From Paenirhodobacter hankyongi (GTDB taxonomy: Bacteria; Pseudomonadota; Alphaproteobacteria; Rhodobacterales; Rhodobacteraceae): 64,000 nt of DNA. How positions within the stretch are numbered: position 1 is the first letter of the stretch; each line of letters opens with the position of its first letter. Of the stretch, positions 16,890 through 24,491 are shown piece after piece. The stretch covers positions 1 to 64,000 of the forward strand of contig NZ_RCHI01000007.1 in NCBI RefSeq assembly GCF_003664585.1, read 5' to 3'. A model generated the notes under the pieces. It had not been told where the DNA came from. It searched no databases and worked only from the letters and a program-made list of their open reading frames with translations. The position numbers and the translations under genes are program-made.

Positions 16890-16995
16890 CGAGGTCTCCC
16901 GGGTTTTTATCCCGCCGTGCGCCGAACGGGGATGTCTCCCCCGCCGGTGGCAGCTCTCGGACCAGACGCATCTCTGCCGGAACCCTAGCCGCCAA
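16890..16995 (-). promoter_or_regulatory. guanidine-I (ykkC) riboswitch
   Basis: Read on the reverse strand, three hallmark blocks occur in order: CTAGGGTTCCG (from 16988 downward), CTGGTCCGAGAG (about 16956-16968), and GGGATAAAAACCCGGGAGA (about 16895-16913). These are the conserved nucleotides of the ykkC-yxkD class, now called guanidine-I, which switches genes on when free guanidine binds. Between blocks a GGGGGAGACATCCCC stem is visible. The aptamer ends about 80 bases before the start of the binding-protein gene. No clear poly-U terminator follows, so the expression platform may act on translation or through Rho. Ends are approximate. Confidence 0.9.
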
Positions 16996-17003
16996 CTCTG
17001 GTC

Positions 17004-17034
17004 CCATGACGCCAAGCGGGGCGGGATGGGTCAA
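17004..17034 (-). promoter_or_regulatory. candidate promoter of the guanidine operon
   Basis: On the reverse strand TTGACC (17034-17029) is followed, after 19 bases, by TCATGG (17009-17004). The strong -35 match and placement about 16 bases before the first conserved riboswitch nucleotide suit a sigma70 promoter. The -10 element is poor, as is common in this group. Confidence 0.4.
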
Positions 17035-17166
17035 GGATTTCACCCGCCCCGCGCGGCAGTGCGGCGCGGGCGGGGGCGCCTTGCCCGTCTGCGCGACGCA
17101 ATTTCCGGCCGGCGGGCAAAAATGCGGCAGTTCCGGCACGGGGCGAGGCGCGACTCGGCCCGGGGC

Positions 17167-20100
17167 TCAATGGAAGTCGCGGCTTGGAAACAGCCGTTTC
17201 GCCTGCTCGCGCGGGTGGCGGGCGCGCGGAGGCACGCGGGCGGGGCGGGGGGCATCGTCCGCCTCGGGCCGGGTCAGCCCGACCACCGTGTCGAGCGGAT
17301 GGCCAAGCGCGGAAAGCCGCGGCGACAGATCCTCGATCGTCTCGGCGATCAGGTGCACGACGATGCCCTCGCGCTCGAGCCGGCCGGTCACCCGCAGCAG
17401 TCGCCCGCCGATCACCGCGCGGCGGAAGCGGGCATAGACCGCGCGCCAGACCACCACATTCGCGGTGCCGGTCTCGTCCTCGAGGGTGAGGAAGATCACC
17501 CCCGAAGCGGTGCCGGGCCGCTGTCGGGTGATGACGAGGCCGCAGACCGAGACCCGCTGCGGCGGCGCGGTGGCAAGATCTGCCGCCGGGATCAGACCCG
17601 CGATCCCGGGCCGCAACAGCTCCATCGGATGGGCGCGCAAGGTCAGGCGCAGCGCGACGTAATCCTCGACCACCTCCTCGCCCAGATGCATGGGCGGCAG
17701 CTCGACCGCAGGCTCGGCCCCGCCCTCGCCATCGAGCGGATCGGCAAAGAGCGGCAGCGGCGCCGGCGCCCGGATCGCCCGCACCGCCCAGAGCGCATCG
17801 CGCCGGGTGAGCCCCATGCCGGCGAAGGCGTCGGCCTCGGCCAGACGTTCGAGCGTGGGGGCGCGGGTGCCGGCACGTAGCCACAGGCTTTCGGGGTCGG
17901 GATAGCCGTTGCCGCGAGCGGCGACGATCCACTCGGCCTCTTCCGCGCGAAAGCCGCGGATCTGCCGGAAGCCGAGCCGCAGCGCCAGCCGGCCGTCACC
18001 GCGCCGCTCGAGGCTGTTGTCCCAGCCCGAGTGGTTGACGCAGACCGGCCGCACCTCGACCCCGTGCTCGCGCAGGTCGCGCACGATCTGGGCGGGGGCG
18101 TAAAAGCCCATCGGCTGGCTGTTCAGCAGTGCGCAGGCGAAGATTGCCGGGTGGTGGCATTTCAGCCAGGCCGAGACATAGGTCAGCATCGCGAAGGCGG
18201 CGGCGTGGCTTTCGGGGAAACCGTAATCGGCAAAGCCCTCGATCTGCGCGAAACAGGCCTCGGCCACCTCGCGCGGATAGCCGTTCGCCTCCATCCCGCC
18301 GACGAAGCGGGCGTGATGGGCGCCGATCGTGCCCATGCGGCGGAACGAGGCGAGCGAGCGGCGCAGCTGGTCGGCCTCCTCGGCGGTATAGCCGGCGCCG
18401 ACCACCGCGATCTGCATCGCCTGTTCCTGAAACAGCGGCACGCCAAGGGTCTTTGCGGTGACCGCGGCCAGCGCCGGGCCGAAGGGTTCGGGCGCCTCGA
18501 GCCCCTGACGGCGGCGGATATAGGGTTTGACCATGCCGCCCTGGATCGGGCCGGGGCGGACGATCGCCACCTCGATCACCAGATCGTAGAAGGTGGCGGG
18601 CTTCATCCGCGGCAGGAAGTTCATCTGCGCCCGGCTTTCGACCTGGAACACCCCCACGGCATCGGCGCGCGACAGCATCCGGTAGGTGGCGCCGTCCTCC
18701 TGCGGCACGCTGGCAAGGGTGAGTGTGGGCCCGCCGGTCCCGGCGAGCAGCGCGAAGGCCTTGCGCAGGCAGCTGAGCATGCCGAGGCTGAGCACGTCGA
18801 CCTTCAGGATGCCGAGCGCGTCGATGTCGTCCTTGTCCCATTCGATCACCGTGCGCCCCTCCATCGCCGCGTTCTCGATCGGGCACAGCGCATCAAGCCG
18901 GTCGCGGGTGATGACGAAGCCGCCGACATGCTGGCTCAGATGGCGCGGAAAGCCGATGATCTCGGCGATCAGCGCGACGGTGCGGGCGAGGCGCCGGTCG
19001 TCGGGGTTCAGCCCGATCTCGCGCAGCCGGGCGGGGTCGGGCCCGGCGTTCGAGCTGCCCCAGATCTGGCCCGAGAGCGCCGCCGTGACATCGGCCGAGA
19101 GCCCCATCACCTTGCCCACCTCGCGGATCGCGGCGCGGGTGCGGAAATGGATGACGGTGGCGCACAGGCCCGCCCGCTCGCGGCCATAGCGGGCATAGAT
19201 CCACTGGATCACCTCCTCGCGCCGCTCGTGCTCGAAATCGACGTCGATGTCGGGCGGTTCGCCGCGGTGGCGCGAGATGAAGCGTTCGAACACCATGCCG
19301 ATCATCTCGGGGCTGACATCGGTGATGCCGAGCGCCCAGCAGATGATCGAATTCGCCGCCGAGCCGCGGCCCTGACACAGGATCGCGCGCGAGCGGGCGA
19401 AGGCGACGATGTCGTGGACGGTGAGGAAATAGGGCGCATAGCCGAGCTCGCCGACCAGAGCGAGTTCCTTGCGGGCAAGGGCGTGGTAGCGCTCGGGGAT
19501 GCCGTCGGGGCAGCGCCGGTCCAGGCCTTCGCGGGTCAGCCGCTCGAGCCGGGCCTGCGGCGGTTCGCCGTTCTCGACCTCGTCGGGGTATTGATAGCTG
19601 AGCTCGCCCAGATCGAAGGCGCAGCGCGCCGCGATCTCGAGCGTGCGGCGCAGCGCGGCGGGGTGGCGGCGGAACAGCCGCGCCATGTCGGGCGCGCCCT
19701 TCAGCCGGCGCTCGGCATTGGGCAGGGCGCGGGTGCCGATCGTGTCAATGGTGACGCCCTCGCGCAGGCAGGTGAGCACATCGGCAAGCGGGCGGCGCGC
19801 GGCGCGGTGCATCAGCACATCGCCCACGGCCACCATCGGCGCCGAGGCGGCGAGCGCCAGCGCCGCGCAGGCATCGAACCAGGTCTGATCGGAGCCGTCA
19901 TAGCGCGGCGCGGCGCCGGTGAAGACCTGCCCCGGGAAGCGGCGCTGCACCCGGGTCAGGGGGGCAAGCGCGGCGGCCGTGTCGGCGGGCGGCAGCGCGA
20001 TCAGCACGAGCCCCGCGCCGCGGGCAAGCAGGTCATCGAGCCCGAGCGCACATTGGCCCTTCGGTGCCCGCCGCCGGCCGAGGGTCAGAAGCTGCGTCAA

Positions 20101-20658
20101 CCCGCTCCAGCCGGCGCGGTCGATCGGCAGGGCGAGCCATTCGACCGGGCAGTCGGTCAGCACGATCCGCGCCCCGGCGATCAGCCGCGGCAGGGTGACG
20201 GGGGGCGCCACGGCGCAGGGCGTGGCGGGCGACAGCTCCTGCCGCGAGGAGGGGTCGACCTGCCGCGTTGAGCGCACCGCCGCCTGCGCCTCCTCGCGCA
20301 GCACCTTCAGCGCGGTCCAGGCCCGCACCACGCCCGCGACCGAGTTGCGGTCGGTGATCGCGAGGGCGGCAAGCCCGAGCTCGGCCGCGCGCACCACCAG
20401 TTCCTCGGGGTGGGAGGCGCCGGTGAGGAAGGTGAAGTTCGAGGTGATGCAGAGCTCGGCATAGGCCGGGGGGGCGGTGAGGGGGGCGGCAGAGGGGGCG
20501 CTGCCCCCGGCGCCTGCCGGCGCCTCCCCCGAGGTATTTCGGGCAAGGAGAAAGCCCGGGGGCGGGGTGGTGGCGGCGTGGGGGGGCGGGACTGCGGTTC
20601 CGGCGGCCGCGGGCGCGTCGGCCGGCCGGGGCGGCCCGGGCGGGGGCGGGGCGGTCAT
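17167..20658 (-). CDS. dnaE2: error-prone DNA polymerase DnaE2 (ImuC)
   Basis: The 1163-residue protein is a C-family polymerase of the DnaE2/ImuC type used for SOS translesion synthesis. It has a PHP domain at the front (AELCITSNFTFLTGASHPEE), the polymerase core with GRGSAANSIICWALGITD and PDIDVDFEHERREEVIQWIY, and an OB-fold near the end (VSVCGLVITRQRPGTASG). It ends in SRDFH, a typical terminus. About 70 residues of Pro/Ala-rich sequence precede the PHP domain, making it longer than usual; they derive from a palindromic GC-rich repeat-like segment. The only available start, ATG 20658, overlaps the imuB stop (ATGA). It works with ImuA and ImuB. Confidence 0.93.
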   Translation of the reverse strand: MTAPPPPGPPRPADAPAAAGTAVPPPHAATTPPPGFLLARNTSGEAPAGAGGSAPSAAPLTAPPAYAELCITSNFTFLTGASHPEELVVRAAELGLAALAITDRNSVAGVVRAWTALKVLREEAQAAVRSTRQVDPSSRQELSPATPCAVAPPVTLPRLIAGARIVLTDCPVEWLALPIDRAGWSGLTQLLTLGRRRAPKGQCALGLDDLLARGAGLVLIALPPADTAAALAPLTRVQRRFPGQVFTGAAPRYDGSDQTWFDACAALALAASAPMVAVGDVLMHRAARRPLADVLTCLREGVTIDTIGTRALPNAERRLKGAPDMARLFRRHPAALRRTLEIAARCAFDLGELSYQYPDEVENGEPPQARLERLTREGLDRRCPDGIPERYHALARKELALVGELGYAPYFLTVHDIVAFARSRAILCQGRGSAANSIICWALGITDVSPEMIGMVFERFISRHRGEPPDIDVDFEHERREEVIQWIYARYGRERAGLCATVIHFRTRAAIREVGKVMGLSADVTAALSGQIWGSSNAGPDPARLREIGLNPDDRRLARTVALIAEIIGFPRHLSQHVGGFVITRDRLDALCPIENAAMEGRTVIEWDKDDIDALGILKVDVLSLGMLSCLRKAFALLAGTGGPTLTLASVPQEDGATYRMLSRADAVGVFQVESRAQMNFLPRMKPATFYDLVIEVAIVRPGPIQGGMVKPYIRRRQGLEAPEPFGPALAAVTAKTLGVPLFQEQAMQIAVVGAGYTAEEADQLRRSLASFRRMGTIGAHHARFVGGMEANGYPREVAEACFAQIEGFADYGFPESHAAAFAMLTYVSAWLKCHHPAIFACALLNSQPMGFYAPAQIVRDLREHGVEVRPVCVNHSGWDNSLERRGDGRLALRLGFRQIRGFRAEEAEWIVAARGNGYPDPESLWLRAGTRAPTLERLAEADAFAGMGLTRRDALWAVRAIRAPAPLPLFADPLDGEGGAEPAVELPPMHLGEEVVEDYVALRLTLRAHPMELLRPGIAGLIPAADLATAPPQRVSVCGLVITRQRPGTASGVIFLTLEDETGTANVVVWRAVYARFRRAVIGGRLLRVTGRLEREGIVVHLIAETIEDLSPRLSALGHPLDTVVGLTRPEADDAPRPARVPPRARHPREQAKRLFPSRDFH
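20490..20556. repeat. palindromic GC-rich repeat-like segment inside the 5' end of dnaE2
   Basis: The sequence GGGGGCGCTGCCCCC, GGCGCCTGCCGGCGCC and then CCCCCGAGGTATTTCGGGCAAGGAGAAAG looks like the intergenic palindromic element common in Rhodobacteraceae genomes. Here it lies within the reading frame, encoding part of the extra N-terminal region of DnaE2. Family assignment is from memory of such elements; only the palindromes are seen directly. Confidence 0.45.
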
Positions 20659-22136
20659 GCGAATTCGCCCTGCACCCACCAGCCCGGTTCCTGCGGGGTG
20701 TGGAACAGCCACAGCCGCCGGCCCTGCCACGTCTCGATCCGCCAATAGTCACGCAGCCCGCTGCGCCAGGCGGGATCGTCGAACCACCATTCCGGGGCAA
20801 GCCGTTCCGGCCCCTCGGCGCGGGCGGTGCTGAGCGCCATCCGGCGCCAGCGGAAGGCGCGCGGCGGGGTGCTGCCCGCCGCGGCGACGGGTTCGGGCGG
20901 GAACAGGACGAGCGGGCGCGGCCGCGGGGCGTTCCAGCCGCTCGCGGGGCGCGAGAAGACGGCCGGCGCGGTGAGGAAGCCTCGCTCGGGCACATGGCTG
21001 TCGGCCGGCAGCAGACGCAGGATGTTCTCGAGCCCGATCCGGGTGCCGATCCGGCTGAGCAGGTCGCCAAGCCGGGTCGGGTCGCCCGGGGCGGTGGTCG
21101 TGCCGAGCTGCTCGGCGGGCAGGGGCTCGACCTGCACCGCCTCGAGCCGCAGCTGGTCGATGCCGAAGCCCGCGTCCACCGCCTCGATCCCGCGGGTGAA
21201 AAGCGGCAAGATCCGCGCCGGGTCGCGCAGCGCGGCGGCAAGGCGCAGCTCGACCTCCTGCGTGTCGCGGTCGACGCGGCGCAGGGTCAGGCGCAGCACC
21301 CGCGCTCCGGCCTGTTGCGCGGCGAGCCGCTCGCACAGCGCCGCGAGCAGCCGCGCGGTGCCGGCCTGCACGTCGGCCACAAGGCCGATCGGGTCGGGCA
21401 GGGTCAGGCGCAGCGCGAAGCGGGGCGGTTCGGCGCCCGGGGTCAGGGGCTCGGGCGTGGCGCCGGTCGCGGCATCGAGCCGGTCGAGCAGCGCGGCACC
21501 GAAGCGGCGCGCGAGGGGCGCGCGCGGGGTGCGGGCGAGATCGCCGACGTGGCGCAGGCCAAGCCGCTGCAGCGCCGTCACCGTCTCGGGCGCGAGCCGC
21601 AGCGCCGCGACCGGCAGCCCGGCGATCGCGGCAAGATCTGCGCCGGGCGGCGCCACCCCCTCGCCGTGATGGGCCAGCGCCCAGGCCGCGCCGCGGCTCG
21701 AGGCGAGGCCGAGGCAGGCAGTGAACCCCGCCCGCGACAGCCGCGCGCGCAGATCGGCAAGCACCCCCGCCTCGCCGCCGAAGAGATGCGCCGCGCCGGT
21801 GATGTCGAGGGCAAGCCCGTCCTCGCCCTCGAGCCCGACCCAGGGGCTGTAGCGCGTGGCCCAGCGGCGCAGCGCCGCCAGCAGCTGTGCCTCGCGGTGC
21901 AGATCGGCCGGGCGGGTCTGCAGCGCAGCGCAGAACACCCGCGCCTCGGCCAGCGCCATGCCGCGAAACAGCCCCGCCGCCTCGGCCGCGCGGTTCAGGC
22001 AATGCAGCCGCTCGGCATTGCCCTGGCGCAGGGTCAGCGCGAAGGGCCCCTCGAGCGGGTGCGCGCGCAGCGCCCCGTCACTCGCGAGACGGGGAAACCA
22101 CACGCAGACGATGCGTCGCTGCTTCCCACAGAACAT
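20655..22136 (-). CDS. imuB: ImuB, Y-family polymerase-like mutagenesis protein
   Basis: The 493-residue protein is a Y-family polymerase homologue (ImuB/DinP-like) acting as the hub of the ImuA-ImuB-DnaE2 mutasome. It opens with RIVCVWFPRLASD, then RAAEAAGLFRGMALAEARVFC and GEDGLALDITGAAHLFGGE; the fingers/little-finger region follows (LAALCERLAAQQAGARVLRLTLRR). As in other ImuB proteins the catalytic acidic pair of active Y-family enzymes is not conserved, so it is presumed inactive as a polymerase. The start at 22136 lies 59 bases inside imuA, and a LexA-type box lies 15 bases upstream. The stop overlaps dnaE2. Confidence 0.92.
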   Translation of the reverse strand: MFCGKQRRIVCVWFPRLASDGALRAHPLEGPFALTLRQGNAERLHCLNRAAEAAGLFRGMALAEARVFCAALQTRPADLHREAQLLAALRRWATRYSPWVGLEGEDGLALDITGAAHLFGGEAGVLADLRARLSRAGFTACLGLASSRGAAWALAHHGEGVAPPGADLAAIAGLPVAALRLAPETVTALQRLGLRHVGDLARTPRAPLARRFGAALLDRLDAATGATPEPLTPGAEPPRFALRLTLPDPIGLVADVQAGTARLLAALCERLAAQQAGARVLRLTLRRVDRDTQEVELRLAAALRDPARILPLFTRGIEAVDAGFGIDQLRLEAVQVEPLPAEQLGTTTAPGDPTRLGDLLSRIGTRIGLENILRLLPADSHVPERGFLTAPAVFSRPASGWNAPRPRPLVLFPPEPVAAAGSTPPRAFRWRRMALSTARAEGPERLAPEWWFDDPAWRSGLRDYWRIETWQGRRLWLFHTPQEPGWWVQGEFA

Positions 22137-22641
22137 CCCAGGCCCCCGTTGTTCCTGATTTGTTCTTTATACTTTCCCAGCGGAACGGAGTCGAGTCCGG
22201 CCCCGGTTGCGGCGCAAGGCGGGGCGTGGCGCGCCAGCGCGTCTCGGCGGCGTTGCTGCCCATGCCCTCGGGGATCAGGCACAGCCCGGTGGCGCCGCCC
22301 GCGCCCGCGGCGAGCTGCAGCCGCCGCCCCTCGCGCAGATCGAGCGGGCGGGTGACGGCCAGCACGACCAGCGGCACGGTGCCGTCCTTCAGCGCCTCCT
22401 CGGCCACGGCAAGGCTGTCGGCCTGCGTGCGGGTCTGGGCGATCAGCAGGCGGGCGGGGTCGAGGAAGGGAAGCAGGCCCTGCGGGGTCAGCGCCTCGCG
22501 GCTGTGGGCCTCGCGGATCCACAGCACCGGCCCCGTGCCCGGGGCGGCGCAGATCGCGGCGAAGGCGGTGGCGCCGGGGCCGCAGACCTCGTGGACGCGG
22601 CCGGGGCGCAGCGGGTAACCGGGGATCGGGGTGTCACTCAT
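22078..22641 (-). CDS. imuA: ImuA-like SOS mutagenesis protein
   Basis: The 187-residue protein resembles the short ImuA/RecA-like accessory protein of the mutasome (GRVHEVCGPGATAFAAICAA, a degenerate P-loop region, and VLWIREAHSREAL). Its tail SIKNKSGTTGAWDVLWEA matches the Rhodobacteraceae form as I know it. It precedes and overlaps imuB and starts 40 bases after the SURF1 stop. It may be read through from the cyo/SURF1 transcript, while imuB-dnaE2 has an extra SOS operator inside this gene. Confidence 0.82.
   Translation of the reverse strand: MSDTPIPGYPLRPGRVHEVCGPGATAFAAICAAPGTGPVLWIREAHSREALTPQGLLPFLDPARLLIAQTRTQADSLAVAEEALKDGTVPLVVLAVTRPLDLREGRRLQLAAGAGGATGLCLIPEGMGSNAAETRWRATPRLAPQPGPDSTPFRWESIKNKSGTTGAWDVLWEAATHRLRVVSPSRE
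22151..22165. promoter_or_regulatory. LexA (SOS) box upstream of imuB
   Basis: The sequence GTTCCTGATTTGTTC is an exact GTTC-N7-GTTC match, the alphaproteobacterial LexA operator. It is centred about 22 bases before the imuB start, inside the end of imuA. This implies SOS-controlled transcription of imuB-dnaE2 from within imuA. Confidence 0.75.
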
Positions 22642-22680
22642 GCGCGCAGGATAGCCGCGCGCGGGGCGACGGGGAAGGGC

Positions 22681-23403
22681 TCAGCCGCGGCCGCGCAGCT
22701 CGTGCCGGAAGACGAGCGCCGCGCCAAGCGCCACCACCGCGGCGAGCGCGAACCAGGTCAGCGCATAGCTCAGATGGGCGTTGCGGAAGGCCACCACGGT
22801 CTGCCCGCCGCGCGGCCAGGCGGCGGGATCGCCGAGCTCGGCATCGACGAAATAGGGTGCGGCGGGGCTGAGGCCCAGCGTTTCGGTGATCGAGCCGATG
22901 TCGCGGCGATACCATTTGCGTGCCGCCGGATCGTTCTCGCGCGAGAACAGCCAGCCGCGATCTTCCGAGATCCGCAGCAGGCCGGTCACTGTCACCGGAC
23001 CCTCGGGCTTGCGGAAGTCGCCGACGCGGCCGAGGGCCTCGGGCAGGAGGCCGCGGTTGACCATCACCACGGTGCCGTCGTCGCGTGCAAGCGGGGTCAG
23101 CACCCAGAAGGCCGGGCCGTAATCGGACGGCGTGTAGATCAGCACCGTGTCGGCGTTGAGGAACTGGCCGGACAGGGTGACGCGGCGATACTCGGCGCTT
23201 TCGGCGCTGATCCCGGGCCAGTCGGCGGGGCCGGGGGCGGGCACCGGTTCGGCATGGATGCGGGCATCGACGCGGGCGATCAGGTCGAGCTTCCAGTGCA
23301 GGCGCTCGATCTGCCAGACCCCGAGCGCCGAGAAGGCGGCGATGCCGAGGACGGCAAGAAGGGCGGTCAGGATCAGGCGGGCAGGGCGGCGGGGGCGGGA
23401 CAT
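22681..23403 (-). CDS. SURF1-family oxidase assembly protein
   Basis: The 240-residue protein has a transmembrane segment at each end (about residues 8-30 and 210-230) around a periplasmic domain with GVWQIERLHWKLDLI, PVTVTGLLR and YFVDAELG, the SURF1/Shy1 pattern. SURF1 helps insert haem into haem-copper oxidases. It follows cyoD on the same strand, separated by a strong hairpin, which fits an assembly role for the bo-type oxidase. ATG 23403 is preferred because AGGAGAAGGACG precedes it. Confidence 0.88.
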   Translation of the reverse strand: MSRPRRPARLILTALLAVLGIAAFSALGVWQIERLHWKLDLIARVDARIHAEPVPAPGPADWPGISAESAEYRRVTLSGQFLNADTVLIYTPSDYGPAFWVLTPLARDDGTVVMVNRGLLPEALGRVGDFRKPEGPVTVTGLLRISEDRGWLFSRENDPAARKWYRRDIGSITETLGLSPAAPYFVDAELGDPAAWPRGGQTVVAFRNAHLSYALTWFALAAVVALGAALVFRHELRGRG

Positions 23404-23437
23404 CGTCCTTCTCCTCATGCGAACGGGCCTCATGCAA

Positions 23438-23461
23438 ACGGGGCCGGAAGACCGGCCCCGT
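23438..23461 (-). terminator. strong hairpin between cyoD and the SURF1 gene
   Basis: ACGGGGCCGG (23438-23447) and CCGGCCCCGT (23452-23461) form a perfect 10-bp stem with a four-base loop. It lies 24 bases after the cyoD stop. No T tract follows on the reverse strand, so it may be a partial terminator or an mRNA-stabilising end that lowers expression of the SURF1 gene. Confidence 0.5.
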
Positions 23462-23484
23462 CGGGATGCGTCACGCGGCGGGGC

Positions 23485-23853
23485 TCAGCCCTGCTGCGAT
23501 TGCAGCGTCATCATGTGATCCATGTCGGGCATCGGCATCATGTTCTCGTTCATGTTGTGCATGACCCAGAGCGAGCCCGCGAGCACGATCACGAGGATGA
23601 TCACCGAGAAGATCGAGGCGGCGAGCGTCCAGCCCCCCTCGGCCGAGCGGTTCACATGCAGGAAGAACACCAGATGCACGAGGATCTGCACCGCGGCGAG
23701 CCCCATGATCAGGCCGATCATCGCGATGCGGCTGATCTGCACCTCGCCCATCACCAGCGCGAAGGGAACGATGGTGAGCAGCGCCGCGAGGGCAAAGCCC
23801 GTCATCAGCGTGCCCATGCTGCCGTGGCTGCCGTGTTGCGTATGTGCGCTCAT
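23485..23853 (-). CDS. cyoD: cytochrome bo ubiquinol oxidase subunit IV
   Basis: The 122-residue protein has three transmembrane helices and the subunit IV motif ILVHLVFFLHVNRS. It stabilises the quinol oxidase. The C-terminal tail is methionine- and histidine-rich (MNENMMPMPDMDHMM), which could touch copper but may just be an extension. The start shares a base with the cyoC stop (TGATG at 23851-23855). Confidence 0.92.
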   Translation of the reverse strand: MSAHTQHGSHGSMGTLMTGFALAALLTIVPFALVMGEVQISRIAMIGLIMGLAAVQILVHLVFFLHVNRSAEGGWTLAASIFSVIILVIVLAGSLWVMHNMNENMMPMPDMDHMMTLQSQQG

Positions 23854-24491
23854 CAGATCAGCCTCACCAGATAGACGAAGGAGAAGACCCCGATCCAGAC
23901 GAGGTCAAGGAAGTGCCAGAACATGCTGAGCGTCGAGAGCCGCTGCATGTTCGCCGGCACCAGACCGCGCTGGCCGACCTGAACGAGCAGGGTGACCAGC
24001 CAGATCAGGCCCGCGGTGACGTGCAGACCGTGGGTGCCGACAAGCGCGAAGAAGGCCGACAGGAAGGCCGAGCGGTCCGGCCCCGCGCCGATATGCACGA
24101 GGTGGCGGAACTCGTAGACTTCCATGCCGATGAAGCCCGCGCCGAAGAGCGCGGTGACCACCAGCCAGGCCATGGTGGCGCCACGCGCGCCGGCCTCGGC
24201 CTTCAGCATCGCGAGGCCGAAGGTGACCGACGAGATCAGCAGCAGCGCGGTTTCCACCGCGACGAAGCCGGGCTCGAACAGGTCCTTCGGGCCGGGCCCG
24301 CCGGCATAGTTGCCGCCGAGCACCGCATAGGTCGCGAACAGGCAGCCGAAGATGATGCAGTCGCTCATCAGGTAGATCCAGAACCCGATCGCGGTCGGGC
24401 TGGAATGGCCGGCGCCGTGGTCATGGTCATGGGCCTGCGCGGCGGCGAGGCCGGGGATCGCCCCGGCCCGGGTGGCGTCGAACGGGGTCAT
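23853..24491 (-). CDS. cyoC: cytochrome bo ubiquinol oxidase subunit III
   Basis: The 212-residue protein has five transmembrane helices typical of CyoC, with [37 protein letters not shown] and [15 protein letters not shown] histidine-rich patch ([10 protein letters not shown]) precedes the first helix. The start at 24491 overlaps the cyoB stop (ATGA), so the subunits are translated together. Confidence 0.94.
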   Translation of the reverse strand: MTPFDATRAGAIPGLAAAQAHDHDHGAGHSSPTAIGFWIYLMSDCIIFGCLFATYAVLGGNYAGGPGPKDLFEPGFVAVETALLLISSVTFGLAMLKAEAGARGATMAWLVVTALFGAGFIGMEVYEFRHLVHIGAGPDRSAFLSAFFALVGTHGLHVTAGLIWLVTLLVQVGQRGLVPANMQRLSTLSMFWHFLDLVWIGVFSFVYLVRLI

